DNA of 64,000 nucleotides. Origin: Singulisphaera sp. GP187. GTDB lineage: Bacteria; Chloroflexota; Chloroflexia; Chloroflexales; Roseiflexaceae. This document shows, piece by piece, positions 63,127-64,000 of the stretch. The notes under the pieces are model-generated. The model saw only the letters and a program-made list of their open reading frames with translations. It searched no databases and was not told the DNA's origin. Each line of letters begins with the position of its first letter. The first letter of the stretch is position 1. The stretch lies in NCBI GenBank assembly GCA_943328915.2, contig CALQBW020000002.1, positions 1-64,000 on the forward strand, given 5' to 3'. The translations under genes and the position numbers were made by a program.

Positions 63127-63141
63127 TAAAGTAAAACTTTA
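63127..63141. promoter_or_regulatory. Operator-like palindrome over the lacI-family promoter
   Basis: TAAAGTAAAACTTTA: six-base arms TAAAGT and ACTTTA with an AAA centre, overlapping the -10 box. The size and symmetry suit autoregulation by the adjacent LacI-type protein. Confidence 0.6.
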
Positions 63142-63164
63142 GATAAATTTTTCAAAACTGTCAA
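63136..63164 (-). promoter_or_regulatory. Sigma-70-type promoter of the lacI-family gene
   Basis: On the minus strand, consensus TTGACA (63164-63159), a 17-base spacer and TAAAGT (63141-63136), 38 bases before the ATG at 63098. Confidence 0.75.
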
Positions 63165-63305
63165 TACTATAGTGTTTTCATTCTGGAACGTCAAAAAAGC
63201 CGTATTAAAGCCAAAATTGATTTGACTAGCTGCTGAGACGGGTTACCGTAACGAGACAATCAATTCCTCAATTGAATGATGGTCCACCGACATGTCAGCA
63301 GCAGA

Positions 63306-64000
63306 TTAATTTGCCAAGAAACAATGGACACCACTTTTTCTGAGCCCTTCGATAAGGGAATTATCCGCAGCAAAATCACTTATTACGGTGTGAACTTGGT
63401 TGATGGGGATGAAGGGGTATGCACCGACGCGATTTAATTTGCTTGCATCGAGCAATGCGACGGTGCGACGGCATTGTTGGTGGATGAGTTGTTTGGTATC
63501 GGATTCTTCCCGACTAATATCGGTTAATCCCGTGCGAATACTAATACCGTGTGCTCCAAAAAACCCTGTATTTATGCGTAATTGTTGTAATAATCCAATT
63601 GAATGGATATCGACAATCGATTGTGAAATATGACGTAAGCGCCCACCGCAAATTACCACCACTATGGTGGGATATTCGATTAATGCCTGGCTGACCGATA
63701 TGCTGTTGGTGACCACAGTAAGATTGTGACGCCTTCCCAAAAAAGGGACCAACGCAAATGTGGTACTACTCGAATCAATAAATATGGTATCGCCGTCGTT
63801 TACAAGCCTGGCAGCATAGCGCGCAATGGCTAGTTTGGTATCGGGTTGCTGTTGGGAGCGTGCTGCAAGCGATAATTCGAATTCGCGGTTGCGGATGGCT
63901 CGTGCCCCGCCATGTATGCGGGTAAGCAAGCGATGTTCTGCGAGATAATGCAGGTCGTTTCGGATGGTTGCTGCCGAAACAGTAAATTGATTTGCAAACG
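63306..64000 (-). CDS. DeoR-family transcriptional regulator (5' end cut by window)
   Basis: At least 231 residues. The window-edge part is the end of a DeoR winged helix (VSAATIRNDLHYLAEHRLL, then TRIHGGARA), followed by the sugar-phosphate sensor domain: DGDTIFIDSSSTTFALVPFL, LTVVTNSISVSQAL, GGRLRH and a late TVISDFAAD. DeoR proteins usually repress sugar operons and respond to phosphorylated sugars. Its start is past 64000. It lies 207 bases upstream of the LacI-family gene. A start inside the window would lose the helix-turn-helix. Confidence 0.9.
   Translation of the reverse strand, partial: FANQFTVSAATIRNDLHYLAEHRLLTRIHGGARAIRNREFELSLAARSQQQPDTKLAIARYAARLVNDGDTIFIDSSSTTFALVPFLGRRHNLTVVTNSISVSQALIEYPTIVVVICGGRLRHISQSIVDIHSIGLLQQLRINTGFFGAHGISIRTGLTDISREESDTKQLIHQQCRRTVALLDASKLNRVGAYPFIPINQVHTVISDFAADNSLIEGLRKSGVHCFLAN

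Overview
The window is ordinary bacterial chromosome at roughly 50% GC, densely coded on both strands in short operons. It has no intact insertion sequence, prophage or CRISPR array. Gene content suggests a member of the Chloroflexota, perhaps of the Chloroflexales/Herpetosiphonales type. The grounds are a deoxyhypusine-synthase-like protein beside a complete SAM cycle, a SufR-led suf operon ordered C-D-S-U-B, a COG4280 membrane protein, an alditol oxidase and a photolyase-rich DNA-repair cluster. This assignment is inference; no rRNA or universal marker set is present.

Layout. 1-7491: the tail of a chromate-transporter gene, then polyamine/SAM recycling (DHS-like, mtnA, a PfkB kinase, ahcY, metK) and an atypical short-chain dehydrogenase. 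7494-19074: mixed metabolism (acetyltransferase, GH32 glycosidase, tpx, lysA, TM2 protein, rhaM, AbiEi-like regulator, hyuA, alditol oxidase, degenerate response regulator, Gfo/Idh/MocA oxidoreductase). 19371-20997: aroK-aroB. 21084-26839: sufR-sufCDSUB for Fe-S assembly. 26970-29722: a tight five-gene operon of Rieske protein, JAMM peptidase, E1-like/rhodanese enzyme and two uncharacterised proteins. 29780-36285: two tRNA-Leu genes bracket SWIM, GDPD, ROK kinase, PP2C, two glycosyltransferases and fabZ. 36335-46584: lacZ, aminotransferase, nucleotidyltransferase, COG4280 pair, COG4529 flavoprotein, aroC, mutM. 46657-50694: tRNA-Arg, a secreted S33 peptidase, a frameshifted membrane-protein gene between direct repeats, cytochrome c and a LysE exporter. 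51536-56564: apbE with two ferric-reductase-like proteins and a duplicated pair of secreted/anchored proteins. 56597-59584: split photolyase halves, DUF2256 and an Fe-S photolyase. 59627-64000: MFS transporter, zinc alcohol dehydrogenase, a frameshifted LacI regulator with a clear promoter and operator, and a DeoR regulator cut by the window end.

How genes work together. ahcY, the kinase, mtnA and metK recycle the products of SAM use. The suf operon supplies clusters that the window's own Fe-S proteins (Rieske, Fe-S photolyase, SufR) need. aroK, aroB and aroC lie in two separate places. Many genes share an extended -10 element, TGnTAtnnT, often with no convincing -35 box.

The best candidates for undescribed biology are the apbE/ferric-reductase/duplicated secreted-protein locus, the photolyase encoded as separate FAD and Rossmann genes in reversed order, and the JAMM/E1/Rieske operon, which has no visible ubiquitin-like substrate. 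A perfect in-phase A AAA AAA slippery heptamer joins two halves of one membrane protein and deserves a direct test.
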